Source: Sphingomonas endophytica
Lineage (GTDB): Bacteria; Pseudomonadota; Alphaproteobacteria; Sphingomonadales; Sphingomonadaceae
Reading direction: 5' to 3'
NCBI RefSeq assembly: GCF_014199415.1
Contig: NZ_JACIJN010000003.1
Location: forward strand, 186,001-250,000
Length of the DNA: 64,000 nt
Both the position numbers and the translations under genes were made by a program. The notes beneath the pieces are model-generated. The model did not search any database, had not been told where the DNA came from, and worked only from the letters and a program-made list of their open reading frames with translations. Below are positions 45,201-52,794 of the stretch, in pieces; the first letter of the stretch is position 1; each line of letters opens with the position of its first letter.

Positions 45201-46805
45201 AAGGTCACCGAGTTCATCGCCAAGCTGCGCCATGCGACGCCCGGGGTGACGCTCATCAGCCCGCCGCCGCACCACGACATCTATTCGATCGAGGATCTCG
45301 CGCAGCTCATCTACGACCTGAAGCAGATCAACCCGCGCGCGCGCGTCTGCGTCAAATTGGTGTCGTCGGCCGGGATCGGCACGGTCGCGGCGGGCGTGGC
45401 CAAGGCGCACGCCGACGTGATCCTCGTCTCCGGCCATGTCGGCGGCACCGGCGCTTCGCCGCAGACCAGCATCAAATACGCCGGCACCCCGTGGGAAATG
45501 GGGCTGTCCGAGGTCAATCAGGTCCTGACGCTCAACGGGCTGCGCGGGCGGATCAAGCTGCGCGCCGACGGCGGGCTCAAGACCGGGCGCGACATCGTGA
45601 TCGCCGCGATCCTCGGCGCAGAGGAATTCGGGATCGGCACGCTCAGCCTCGTCGCGATGGGCTGCATCATGGTGCGCCAGTGCCACAGCAACACCTGCCC
45701 GGTCGGCGTCTGCACGCAGGACGAGGCGCTCCGGGCTAAGTTCGTCGGCACGCCCGAAAAGGTCATCAACCTGATGACCTTCATCGCCGAGGAAGTCCGC
45801 GACATTCTCGCACGGCTCGGCGTCCGCAGCCTCGACGAGATCATCGGCCGCACCGAATTGCTGCGGCAGGTCAGCCGCGGCGCCGAGCATCTCGACGACC
45901 TCGACCTCAACCCGATCCTCGCCAAGGTCGATGCGACCGATGCCGAGCGCCGCTTCAGCCTGTCGACGTTCCGCAACGACGTCCCCGACAGCCTCGACGC
46001 GCAGATCATCAAGGACGCGGCGGCGGTGTTCTCGCGCGGCGAGAAGATGCAGCTCACCTATTCGGTGCGCAACACGCACCGCGCGGTCGGAACGCGGCTG
46101 TCGAGCGAGATCACGCGCACCTTCGGCATGTCGAAGCTTGCCGAAAACCACGTCACGATCCGGCTGCGCGGCTCGGCGGGGCAATCGCTCGGCGCGTTCC
46201 TGTGCAGCGGCGTGACGCTGGAAGTGTTCGGCGACGCCAACGATTATGTCGGCAAGGGGCTGTCGGGCGGCAAGATCGTCGTCCGCCCGGCGGTGTCGTC
46301 GCCGCTGCGCAGCCAGGAGAACACCATCCTCGGCAACACCGTTTTGTACGGCGCGACCAGCGGCAAATTGTTCGCGGCGGGTCAGGCCGGTGAGCGATTC
46401 GCGGTTCGCAACTCGGGCGCGACGGTGGTGGTCGAGGGCTGCGGCGCGAACGGCTGCGAGTATATGACCGGCGGCACTGCGGTGGTGCTGGGCGAGGTCG
46501 GCGCGAACTTCGGCGCGGGCATGACCGGCGGGATGGCGTTCATCTACGATCCGACCGGCAGCTTCGCGCGTCGCGCCAACCCCGAGAACATCGTGTGGCA
46601 GCGCGTCGCCGCCGCGCATTGGGAAGAAGTGCTGCGCGCGTTGGTCGCCGAACATGCCGAGGTGACCGACAGCCGCTGGTCGCGCGGGCTGCTCGACGAC
46701 TGGGATCGCACGTTGGGCTCGTTCTGGCAGGTGATCCCGCGCGAGATGCTCACCCGGCTCAGCCACCCGCTCGACGACGCCGAGACGCTGGAGGCTGCGG
46801 AGTAA
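42285..46805 (+). CDS. gltB: Glutamate synthase (NADPH) large subunit
   Basis: A 1506-residue enzyme that hydrolyses glutamine and channels ammonia to 2-oxoglutarate. The N-terminal Ntn-type amidotransferase domain has its nucleophile Cys26 exposed after removal of a 25-residue propeptide (EFEGDACGVGLVA). The central and FMN-binding domains include VSGEGGEDKVRYTPYDNGDN and LVSGHVGGTGASPQTSIKYA. The 3Fe-4S cysteines are in RQCHSNTCPVGVCTQDE. The C-terminal beta-helix domain shows GANGCEYMTGGTAVVLGEVG. The order gltD, MNT, HEPN, gltB is unusual, since gltB and gltD normally adjoin. The ATG lies 14 bases before the HEPN stop, so expression depends on transcription and perhaps translation through the pair. 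Confidence 0.97.
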   Translation: MATSDRNRQYLAEHGMYRPEFEGDACGVGLVAATDGKPSRRVVQSAIDALKAVWHRGAVDADGKTGDGAGIHVDLPVRFFDDCVAASGHKLMPNRLAVGMVFLPRTDLSAQETCRTIVESEVIGAGYTIYGWRQVPVDVSVIGMKAQSTRPEIEQIMIAGPLPGDVSAEEFEKNLYLVRRRIEKRVIAAQIQGFYVCSLSCRSIIYKGLFLAESLSVFYPDLTDARFESRVAIFHQRYSTNTFPQWWLAQPFRCLAHNGEINTIRGNKNWMLSHEIRMASIAFGEHSEDIKPVIPAGASDTAALDATFEAICRSGRDAPTAKLMLVPEAWQKSTDTPDSHAAMYQYLASVMEPWDGPAALAMTDGRWAVGGVDRNALRPLRYTQTADGLLIVGSEAGMVVVPESTVLAKGRLGPGQMIAVDLQEGRVLLDREVKDRIAGEQDYAAMIGEFSTMADLPPAPADSVTRYDRADLARRQVAAGQTIEDMELILSPMVETGKEAIGSMGDDTPLAVISDKPRLISQFFRQNFAQVTNPPIDPLRERYVMSLKTRFGNLANILDTEDRRERVLVLDSPVLTSTDWARLKAYFGNAAADIDCTFEAGGGAERLRAAIQRIRNQAEQAVREGKSELFLTDERIDEDRVAIPGVLAAAAVHTHLVRRGLRSYASINVRAAECLDTHYYAVLIGVGATTVNAYLAEAAIADRHARGLFGKLSMEECTARHKKAIEEGLLKILSKMGIAVISSYRGGYNFEAVGLSRALVNDLFPGMPAKISGEGYASLHVNATDRHEAAYDQAVATLPIGGFYRQRHTGEAHAYSAQLMHLLQTAVSTDSYSSYLQFSRGVSDLPPIYLRDLLQFNFPNEGVPVDQVEAITEIRKRFVTPGMSLGALSPEAHETLAIAMNRIGAKAVSGEGGEDKVRYTPYDNGDNANSVIKQVASGRFGVTAEYLNACEEIEIKVAQGAKPGEGGQLPGFKVTEFIAKLRHATPGVTLISPPPHHDIYSIEDLAQLIYDLKQINPRARVCVKLVSSAGIGTVAAGVAKAHADVILVSGHVGGTGASPQTSIKYAGTPWEMGLSEVNQVLTLNGLRGRIKLRADGGLKTGRDIVIAAILGAEEFGIGTLSLVAMGCIMVRQCHSNTCPVGVCTQDEALRAKFVGTPEKVINLMTFIAEEVRDILARLGVRSLDEIIGRTELLRQVSRGAEHLDDLDLNPILAKVDATDAERRFSLSTFRNDVPDSLDAQIIKDAAAVFSRGEKMQLTYSVRNTHRAVGTRLSSEITRTFGMSKLAENHVTIRLRGSAGQSLGAFLCSGVTLEVFGDANDYVGKGLSGGKIVVRPAVSSPLRSQENTILGNTVLYGATSGKLFAAGQAGERFAVRNSGATVVVEGCGANGCEYMTGGTAVVLGEVGANFGAGMTGGMAFIYDPTGSFARRANPENIVWQRVAAAHWEEVLRALVAEHAEVTDSRWSRGLLDDWDRTLGSFWQVIPREMLTRLSHPLDDAETLEAAE

Positions 46806-46815
46806 CTTCCCTATT

Positions 46816-46892
46816 CGTCATTGCGCGTGCAGCGAAGCAATCCAGAGCCGGACCATGACGCCCTGGATTGCTTCGCTACGCTCGCAATGACG
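46816..46892. repeat. Dispersed hairpin repeat, family A, overlapping a gene end
   Basis: The arms are CATTGCGCGTGCAGCGAAGC (one change from the family) and GCTTCGCTACGCTCGCAATG. It lies between the convergent gltB and membrane hydrolase genes. The last residues and the stop codon of the latter (minus strand, 46876) lie within the right arm. Confidence 0.9.
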
Positions 46893-47379
46893 CTCTACGT
46901 GCGCGCCACCGCCACAGCGCCGCGGCGGCCAGCGCCAGCACCGGCCAGCCGCCATCGGTGCGCCACAGATACCCCACCCCCGCCACGGCCACCGCGAGCG
47001 TCAGCAACGCCGCGGTCGCCGGTGCATGGAGCCGCCGCGCGAGCCACGCCGCCATCGCCAATGCGGCCAGCGCGTTGAGCGCCAGCCACCAATATGACGC
47101 CCCCGCCGACAGCGCCCCGACCAGCGGCAGCTTGACGGTCGCATAGCCGATCATCCGGTTCGGAAACGTGTCCGCGGCGAGGTGCAGCCCGGTCCCGGCC
47201 CCGACCCCGCACGCCGCCGGATGCCAGCGCCGCCGCGCGAGCAGCGCACACGCCGGCACGATGCTATGCGTCAGCGCGCTGCGATGCCCGAGCCACAATC
47301 GCAGGTCGAGATCGGGGAGCGTCAGCCCGACCAGAAAGGCGACGAAGGTAACAAGCGCGGCGATCAGGGCGGGCGGCAT
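46876..47379 (-). CDS. Integral membrane metal-dependent hydrolase, YdjM/DUF457 type
   Basis: A 167-residue membrane protein with four to five hydrophobic segments. The signature is split over the first half: LPDLDLRLWLGHRSALTHS, then GTGLHLAADTFP. The Asp and His pattern matches the putative zinc-dependent membrane hydrolases of the YdjM family, whose substrate is unknown. The start at 47379 (MPPALIAALVTFVAF) is chosen because the longer frame would begin with a polar, arginine-rich stretch. The final residues RASLRA are encoded by a hairpin repeat, suggesting the original C-terminus was replaced. Confidence 0.75.
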   Translation of the reverse strand: MPPALIAALVTFVAFLVGLTLPDLDLRLWLGHRSALTHSIVPACALLARRRWHPAACGVGAGTGLHLAADTFPNRMIGYATVKLPLVGALSAGASYWWLALNALAALAMAAWLARRLHAPATAALLTLAVAVAGVGYLWRTDGGWPVLALAAAALWRWRARRASLRA

Positions 47380-47452
47380 GTCGGCGCAGGTGCCACGCGC
47401 GCGCGATGGCGTCCACGGGGACCGGCGGGCGAGTGACCCGCTCCGCCTCAAT

Positions 47453-47537
47453 CGTCGCCCCGGACTTGATCCGGGCCCCGCTTCCTTCCCTGCCGTAGAA
47501 GAAGAAAACGGGATCCCGGATCAAGTCCGGGGTGACG
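47453..47537. repeat. Palindromic repeat, family B, containing the mmsB stop
   Basis: CGTCGCCCCGGACTTGATCC at the left and GGATCAAGTCCGGGGTGACG at the right, with about 45 variable bases between. The TGA stop of mmsB on the minus strand (47521-47523) lies inside the right arm. Confidence 0.9.
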
Positions 47538-48417
47538 GCTGCGTTTCCTCCAGCATCCGGATGATTCCCGAAAAATCCAGCCCGCCCTGCCCCGCATCGA
47601 CGAACTGCCGGTACAGGTCGCGCGCGCGGGTCCCCATCGGCACCTGCGCCGCCGCCGCGTCCGCCGCGGCCATCGCGAGCTCGAGATCCTTGAGCATCAA
47701 CGCCCCCGCGAACCCGCCCTGATAGTCGCGATCGGCGGGCGACTCCGGCCCGACCCCCGGCACCGGGCAATAAGAGGTCATCGACCAGCTCTGCCCGGTC
47801 GCCTTGCTCGAAATGTCGTAGAAGGTCTGCGCCTCCAGCCCGAGCTTCTCCGCCAGCGCGAACGCCTCGCACGTCGCCGCCATCGTCGCGCCGAGAATCA
47901 GATTGTTGCACAGCTTCGCGACCTGCCCCGCGCCGCTGTCGCCGGCATAAATCACCGCCTTGCCCATATCCTCAAGGAACGGCCGCGCCCGCTCGAACGC
48001 CGCCGCCGGTCCGCCGACCATGAAGGTCAGCGTTCCCGCCTGCGCCGCCGCGATCCCGCCCGACACCGGCGCGTCGACCGCCGCGATCCCGCGCGCCGCC
48101 GCCTCGCCGGCGATCCGTCGCGCCGTGGCGAGGTCGATCGTCGAACAGTCTATCAGCACCGTATCGACCGCGACATCGGACAGGCTCTCGGCATAGACCT
48201 GCGCGACATGCGCGCCAGCGGGCAGCATCGTCACCACCGCCGCCGCGCCATCGGCGGCCTCGCGGGCCGAGGCCACCGGCAGGCACCCCGCCGCCCGCGC
48301 CGCGTCGAGCGCCGCCGCCGACAGGTCGAAGGCGCGGACGTCATGCCCCTTCTTCGCCAGATTGGCGGCCATCCCGCCGCCCATATTGCCGAGCCCGATG
48401 AAGCCGACGCGCGCCAT
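47521..48417 (-). CDS. mmsB: 3-hydroxyisobutyrate dehydrogenase
   Basis: A 298-residue NAD-dependent beta-hydroxyacid dehydrogenase oxidising 3-hydroxyisobutyrate to methylmalonate semialdehyde in valine breakdown. The NAD loop is VGFIGLGNMGGGMAANL, the substrate-binding motif DAPVSGGIAAAQAGTLTFMVGG, and the catalytic Lys is in VAKLCNNLILG. The start at 48417 overlaps by one base the stop of the small membrane protein gene before it. The last residues run into a palindromic repeat. Last gene of the catabolic run on the minus strand. Confidence 0.94.
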   Translation of the reverse strand: MARVGFIGLGNMGGGMAANLAKKGHDVRAFDLSAAALDAARAAGCLPVASAREAADGAAAVVTMLPAGAHVAQVYAESLSDVAVDTVLIDCSTIDLATARRIAGEAAARGIAAVDAPVSGGIAAAQAGTLTFMVGGPAAAFERARPFLEDMGKAVIYAGDSGAGQVAKLCNNLILGATMAATCEAFALAEKLGLEAQTFYDISSKATGQSWSMTSYCPVPGVGPESPADRDYQGGFAGALMLKDLELAMAAADAAAAQVPMGTRARDLYRQFVDAGQGGLDFSGIIRMLEETQPSPRT

Positions 48418-48683
48418 TACGCGATCCTCGCGCGCGGCCGCAGCAGCGCGGCGGCCCCGGCCCCGAGCAGCGCCAGCAGCGCGACCCCGACGAACGTCCC
48501 GGCGAAGGTGATCGCCACCGCCTCGAACCGCGCCGACACCGACGCGAGCATCGCGACGATCATCGCGGTGGCGCCGAGCAGCCCGACGGCCCCCGCCGCC
48601 TTCAACGCGCCCCAGCGCAGCACCCACGCCGCCGCCGCGCCCGCGACGACGATCGCCAGCACCATCAGGATCACCACGGTCAT
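48417..48683 (-). CDS. Small membrane protein of the valine catabolic run
   Basis: An 88-residue protein with three predicted membrane helices (MTVVILMVLAIVVAGAAAAWV, an Ala/Gly/Met-rich middle segment, FAGTFVGVALLALLGAGAAALL). I recognise no family. AGGAGA precedes the ATG at 48683, and its stop overlaps the mmsB start by one base, so it is translated with mmsB. The gap to the enoyl-CoA hydratase stop is 11 bases. A structural or transport role is possible, but the sequence gives no hint. Confidence 0.72.
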   Translation of the reverse strand: MTVVILMVLAIVVAGAAAAWVLRWGALKAAGAVGLLGATAMIVAMLASVSARFEAVAITFAGTFVGVALLALLGAGAAALLRPRARIA

Positions 48684-48694
48684 TGTTGCTTCTC

Positions 48695-49471
48695 CTATTT
48701 GCCCGTCCATTGCCCGGGGCGCTTCTCGACGAACGCCGCCATGCCTTCCTTCTGGTCGGCGGTGCCGAACAGCCCGTGGAACAGCCGCCGCTCGAACTGC
48801 ACGCCTTGCGCCAGCGTCGTCTCGAACGCGGCGTTGACCATTTCCTTGTTCGCCAGCACCGCCAGCGGCGCCATGTCGGCGATCGTCTGTGCGGTCCTCA
48901 CCGATTCCTCGACCAGCTCGGCGGCGGGGACGATCCGGCTGACCAGCCCGGCGCGTTCCGCCTCGGCGGCGTCGATCATCCGCCCGGTCAGACACATCTC
49001 CATCGCCTTGGCCTTGCCGACCGCGCGCGCCAGCCGCTGCGACCCGCCCATCCCCGGCGTCACCGCCAGCTTGATCTCGGGCTGGCCGAACTTCGCGGTA
49101 TCGGCGGCGAGGATGAAGTCGCACATCATCGCCAGCTCGCACCCGCCGCCCAGCGCATAGCCGGCGACCGCGGCGATGATCGGCTTGCGCGTCTGCGTCA
49201 GCCGTTCGTAGCCGCCGAAAAAATTGCCGCCGTACATCTCGGCGAAGCCCTGCGCGGACATCTCCTTGATGTCCGCACCGGCCGCGAACGCCTTCTCGCT
49301 GCCGGTCAGCACCGCGCAACCCTGCGTCGCGTCGGCGTCGAACGCAGCCAGCGCCGCGAGCAGCTCGGCGAGCACCTGCGAATTGAGCGCGTTGAGCGCC
49401 TTGGGCCGGTTGAGCGTGATAAGCGTCACGCCGCCGCGCTGCTCGACCATCAGGGTGTCGTATTCGGCCAT
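48695..49471 (-). CDS. Enoyl-CoA hydratase (probable methacrylyl-CoA hydratase)
   Basis: A 258-residue crotonase-fold protein. The oxyanion-hole segments are [11 protein letters not shown] and [16 protein letters not shown], and both catalytic Glu residues are present ([11 protein letters not shown] and [18 protein letters not shown]). In valine degradation it would hydrate methacrylyl-CoA to 3-hydroxyisobutyryl-CoA; the context between mmsB and the HIBYL-CoA hydrolase supports this, though related enzymes also serve fatty acid oxidation. Confidence 0.9.
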   Translation of the reverse strand: MAEYDTLMVEQRGGVTLITLNRPKALNALNSQVLAELLAALAAFDADATQGCAVLTGSEKAFAAGADIKEMSAQGFAEMYGGNFFGGYERLTQTRKPIIAAVAGYALGGGCELAMMCDFILAADTAKFGQPEIKLAVTPGMGGSQRLARAVGKAKAMEMCLTGRMIDAAEAERAGLVSRIVPAAELVEESVRTAQTIADMAPLAVLANKEMVNAAFETTLAQGVQFERRLFHGLFGTADQKEGMAAFVEKRPGQWTGK

Positions 49472-49484
49472 CTGCCACTTCTCC

Positions 49485-49689
49485 CGTCGCCCCTGCGCAG
49501 GCAGGGGGCCATGTCTGTCTAGTCATCGATCACCGGCAGGACACAAGCGCGCCAAGCCTGTGTCCATCGGCTTGGAAAACGCCACAGACATGGGCCCCTG
49601 CCTCCGCAGGGGCGACGGCGGTATAGGAACGCTCCCATCCCGCCACCTCCGTCGCTCCTGCGCAGGCAGGAGCCCATGTCTGTCGAGTC
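49485..49689. repeat. Three copies of a 36-40 bp repeat, family D (CATGTCTGT)
   Basis: Copies at 49485-49524, 49582-49618 (inverted) and 49651-49689 share GTCGCYCCTGCGCAGGCAGG then GCCCATGTCTGTC. The internal CCTGCGCAGG-like part is itself palindromic. Together they fill most of the 278-base gap between the two crotonase genes. Confidence 0.85.
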
Positions 49690-49749
49690 CATCAACCCGG
49701 CCTGCCGCGCGCACGTCACGCATGTGTCCTCGACCTCGCGCCACACACA

Positions 49750-50793
49750 TCACCCCGGCGTCCACGCCTCATCCTCGGGGAGCGGCGCAAAGATGCGGTC
49801 GATCATGTGATCGCTCACCCCCTCGACGGTGGCCGGCTCCCAGCGCGGCGCATTGTCCTTGTCGACGATCAGCGCGCGGACGCCCTCGACGAAATCCGGC
49901 CGCTGCACGACGCGGCACGCGACCGCATATTCCTGCCGCATCTCGTCGGCGAACGTCGCCATCCCCGCGGCGTCCTTGAGCAATTTGAGCGACACCTTCA
50001 TCGCCTGCGGCGACTTGGTGGCGAGCGTCACCAGCGTCGCCTGCGCGAAGTCGCAGCCATCGGCCTGCAACGTCGCGAGCACCTCCTCCAGATCGTCCGC
50101 CGTGAACAGCCGGTCGATTGCGTCGCGGCGGGCGAGCAACTTCGGCTCGGGCGCCTCCACGGCCAGCCCGGCCAGCGCCGCGTCGATCGCATCCGGCGCA
50201 GCGACGATCCGCGCCTTGGCCGCCTCGACCGACGCGGCCGGCAGATAATGCGTCGCCAGCCCGAGCGCGAGCGCCTCCGCACCGTCGAGCCGCGCGCCGG
50301 TCAGCGCCAGATATTGCCCGATCCGCCCCGGCAGCCGCGACAGATACCAGCCGCCGCCGACGTCGGGGAACAGGCCGATCCCGGTTTCGGGCATCGCCAG
50401 CCGCGTGTTCTCGGTCGCGACACGGTAACGGCACGGCTGCGACACGCCAACTCCGCCGCCCATCGTCACGCCGTCCATGAAGGCGACCGTGTCCTTGACG
50501 TAGGTGAACAGCCGGTGGTTCATGCGATATTCGGTATGGAGGAAGGCGCGCGCCTCCGCCCCGTCGCCGGCGCCGCTGCCGGCGAGCATCCGGATGTCGC
50601 CGCCCGCGCAGAAGCCACGCCCCTCTGCATGGTCGATCATGACGCAGCGCACCGCCGCGTCGCCGCGCCACGCCTCCAGCGCGTCGAGGATCTCCTGACA
50701 CATGGTGGTGGTGAGCGCGTGGAGCGCCCTCGGCCGGTTGAGCCGGATGAGGCCGACCGGGCCTTGGGTGGTCGTGATCAGATCCTGCGTCAT
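49750..50793 (-). CDS. 3-hydroxyisobutyryl-CoA hydrolase
   Basis: A 347-residue crotonase-superfamily hydrolase of the HIBCH type, releasing free 3-hydroxyisobutyrate from its CoA ester in valine catabolism. Features that separate it from hydratases are the greater length, GRGFCAGGDIRMLAGSG, FMDGVTMGGGVGVSQPCRYRVATENTRLAMPETGIGLFPDVGGG and the C-terminal HIBCH extension (SPQAMKVSLKLLKDAAGM, EYAVACRVVQRPDFVEGVRALI). The start at 50793 (MTQDLITTTQGPVGLI) is the only good candidate. It is preceded by a 183-base inverted repeat. Confidence 0.94.
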   Translation of the reverse strand: MTQDLITTTQGPVGLIRLNRPRALHALTTTMCQEILDALEAWRGDAAVRCVMIDHAEGRGFCAGGDIRMLAGSGAGDGAEARAFLHTEYRMNHRLFTYVKDTVAFMDGVTMGGGVGVSQPCRYRVATENTRLAMPETGIGLFPDVGGGWYLSRLPGRIGQYLALTGARLDGAEALALGLATHYLPAASVEAAKARIVAAPDAIDAALAGLAVEAPEPKLLARRDAIDRLFTADDLEEVLATLQADGCDFAQATLVTLATKSPQAMKVSLKLLKDAAGMATFADEMRQEYAVACRVVQRPDFVEGVRALIVDKDNAPRWEPATVEGVSDHMIDRIFAPLPEDEAWTPG

Positions 50794-50806
50794 CGTCTCT
50801 CCCGCC

Positions 50807-50989
50807 CTCGCCCCTGCGAGGGGAGAGGGATACCGCAGCTTGGCGGCACCGCCGCCTAGCGAAGGTTGGGTGAGGGGTGAGCGAGCCTACGGCTCGCGCG
50901 ATCGCATCGCGATCGCTTACCCCTCACCCAGCTACGACTAGGCAGCAAGCTGCCAAGTCTCCGCATCCCTCTCCCCTTGCATGGGCGAG
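50807..50989. repeat. 183-bp imperfect inverted repeat
   Basis: The ends are CTCGCCCCTGCGAGGGGAGA and the matching inverted GGGCGAG at 50983-50989. The two arms, each about 80 bases, pair along most of their length, and each contains a smaller hairpin (TTGGCGGC/GCCGCC on the left, TTGGCAGC/GCTGCC on the right). It fills nearly all of the gap between the acyl-CoA dehydrogenase and hydrolase genes. It has no coding capacity and resembles a MITE or a compound REP-type element. Confidence 0.85.
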
Positions 50990-50999
50990 GGACAATAGC

Positions 51000-52145
51000 T
51001 CATTGCCGCACCAGCTCGCGGCCGACGATCATCCGCATCACCTGGTTCGTGCCCTCGAGGATTGAGTGGACGCGGAGGTCGCGCCAGAAGCGCTCGATCG
51101 GATAGTCCATCAGATAGCCGTAGCCGCCGTGGAGTTGCAGCGCACGGTCGACCACGCTCGATCCGGTATCGGTCGCCAGCCGCTTCGCCATCGCCGCGAA
51201 GCGTGTCTTGTCGGGCGCGCCCGCACTCACCTTGGCGGCGGCGACGTAGAGCAGGCAGCGCGCCGCCTGCAATTCGGTCTCCATGTCGGCGAGCATGAAC
51301 TGCGTGTTCTGGAACTCGCTCAGCGCCGTCCCGAACTGGTGGCGGTCCCTGGTATAGGCGATCGCCTCATCCAGGCAGCGCTGCGCCCCGCCCAGCGAGC
51401 ACGCCCCGATGTTGAGCCGCCCGCCGTCGAGCCCCGCCATCGCGAAGCGGAAGCCCTCGCCTTCCGCGCCGACGCGGTTGGCGACCGGCACGCGGACATT
51501 GTCGAACGTCACCGCGCGCGTAGGCTGCGCATGCCAGCCCAGCTTGCGCTCGTTCGCGCCGAACGACACACCGGGCATGTCCCGCTCGATCACGAGGCAG
51601 GATATTCCCTTCGGTCCGTCGACACCGGTGCGCACCATCGTGACGTAAAGCTCGTTTTCTCCGGCACCGGAGATGAATTGCTTGGTCCCGTTGACGACAT
51701 AATGGTCACCATCGCGGCGCGCACTCGTCTTCAACGCCGCCGCGTCGGACCCCGAGCCCGGCTCGGTCAGACAATAGCTGGCGATCCGCTCCATCGTCAC
51801 CAGATCGGGTAGATAGCGCGCCTTCAGCTCCGCCGAACCATAGCGGTCGATGATCCAGCTCGCCATATTATGGATGGAAATGAACGCGCTGGTCGTCGGA
51901 CAGCCATAGGCCATCGCCTCCATGATGAGCGCCGCCTCCAGCCGCCCGAGATTGATGCCCCCGCTCTCCTCGCTGACGTAGATCGCGGCGAAGCCCAGCT
52001 CGGCCGCCGCCTTGATCGTGTCGCGCGGGAAGATGTGCCGTTCGTCCCATTCCGCCGCGAACGGCGTGATGCGATCGGCGGTAAAGCGTTGCGCCAGCGC
52101 CTGAATTTCGCGCTGCTCGTCGGTCAGGTCGAATTGGTCGGTCAT
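51000..52145 (-). CDS. Acyl-CoA dehydrogenase (probable isobutyryl-CoA dehydrogenase)
   Basis: A 381-residue FAD enzyme. Helical N-domain (FDLTDEQREIQALAQRFTAD), FAD-contact SYCLTEPGSGSDAAALKT, and C-terminal domain with DRHQFGTALSEFQNTQ and the catalytic-Glu region DYPIERFWRDLRVHSILEGTNQVMRMI. In this cluster it would oxidise isobutyryl-CoA to methacrylyl-CoA; the family resemblance to human ACAD8 is good, but short-branched or short-chain acyl-CoAs are alternatives. The ATG at 52145 is chosen (AGGA nine bases upstream); a TTG six bases earlier is possible. Confidence 0.92.
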   Translation of the reverse strand: MTDQFDLTDEQREIQALAQRFTADRITPFAAEWDERHIFPRDTIKAAAELGFAAIYVSEESGGINLGRLEAALIMEAMAYGCPTTSAFISIHNMASWIIDRYGSAELKARYLPDLVTMERIASYCLTEPGSGSDAAALKTSARRDGDHYVVNGTKQFISGAGENELYVTMVRTGVDGPKGISCLVIERDMPGVSFGANERKLGWHAQPTRAVTFDNVRVPVANRVGAEGEGFRFAMAGLDGGRLNIGACSLGGAQRCLDEAIAYTRDRHQFGTALSEFQNTQFMLADMETELQAARCLLYVAAAKVSAGAPDKTRFAAMAKRLATDTGSSVVDRALQLHGGYGYLMDYPIERFWRDLRVHSILEGTNQVMRMIVGRELVRQ

Positions 52146-52156
52146 GCTCAATATCC

Positions 52157-52741
52157 TCAGCAGCGGCGGTAGCGCTGCGTGGCGGTCGGGCTGGTGCGCA
52201 CCAGAGCGGTGCCGCCGGCGTCGAGCCGGTAGATCTCACGGGTTTGAAAGCTCTGCCCTTTTCCCGAAAAGCGCAGGTCGGCTACCACTTCCTGCGGGCT
52301 GCGGCGGTCCATGCGCTGCACGCGGGCGCGCGTTTCGTGGAAGCGGATCGTGTCGGCGTCGATGTTGATGCGCCCGGTCGCTTCGGTGTTGGCCAGCTCG
52401 CAATCATTGTTGCCCGCGCCCCAATAACCAAGGAATTCCGTGGGAAAGGCGCGGTCGCGTGCGGCAGTGGGCGTGCTGCGGGCGACCGGCACGCCGGTGC
52501 GCGCGGTCGATGCGGCACCGTTCTGAGCCGCCGCCTGCTCGATCGCCGCCTGCGCTGCGGCTTCCTTTTCGGGGACGTCGACACGATTATAGTCGGCGTC
52601 GTGACCGGAGCATGCGGCGAGCGTCAGCATCAGCGCCACGCCCCATCGCCGGTCCGGCGCGCGCCGCGCGCGGGTAAGACCGCAACTCCGTTGGCCGAGG
52701 GCCGGACGCGCGCGACATGCGGTATCGTGCGACGGCGGCAT
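52157..52741 (-). CDS. Putative lipoprotein of unknown function
   Basis: A protein of about 194 residues whose hydrophobic segment WGVALMLTLAACSGHD ends in a lipobox (LAAC), so it is probably a lipoprotein. The mature part is Ala/Gln-rich at first (EKEAAAQAAIEQAAAQNG), then a compact domain with FPTEFLGYWGAGNNDCELANT and a C-terminal TQRYRRC. The start is uncertain: the ATG at 52741 leaves an over-long, arginine-rich leader, while a GTG close to the hydrophobic segment would leave almost no charged head. It lies between mmsA and the acyl-CoA dehydrogenase gene on the same strand, with no catabolic relation evident. Confidence 0.65.
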   Translation of the reverse strand: MPPSHDTACRARPALGQRSCGLTRARRAPDRRWGVALMLTLAACSGHDADYNRVDVPEKEAAAQAAIEQAAAQNGAASTARTGVPVARSTPTAARDRAFPTEFLGYWGAGNNDCELANTEATGRINIDADTIRFHETRARVQRMDRRSPQEVVADLRFSGKGQSFQTREIYRLDAGGTALVRTSPTATQRYRRC

Positions 52742-52794
52742 GCACCGAACGGCTTCAGAATCAAACGTCTTGGCTCGCCCGTGCATCGCGTCTC

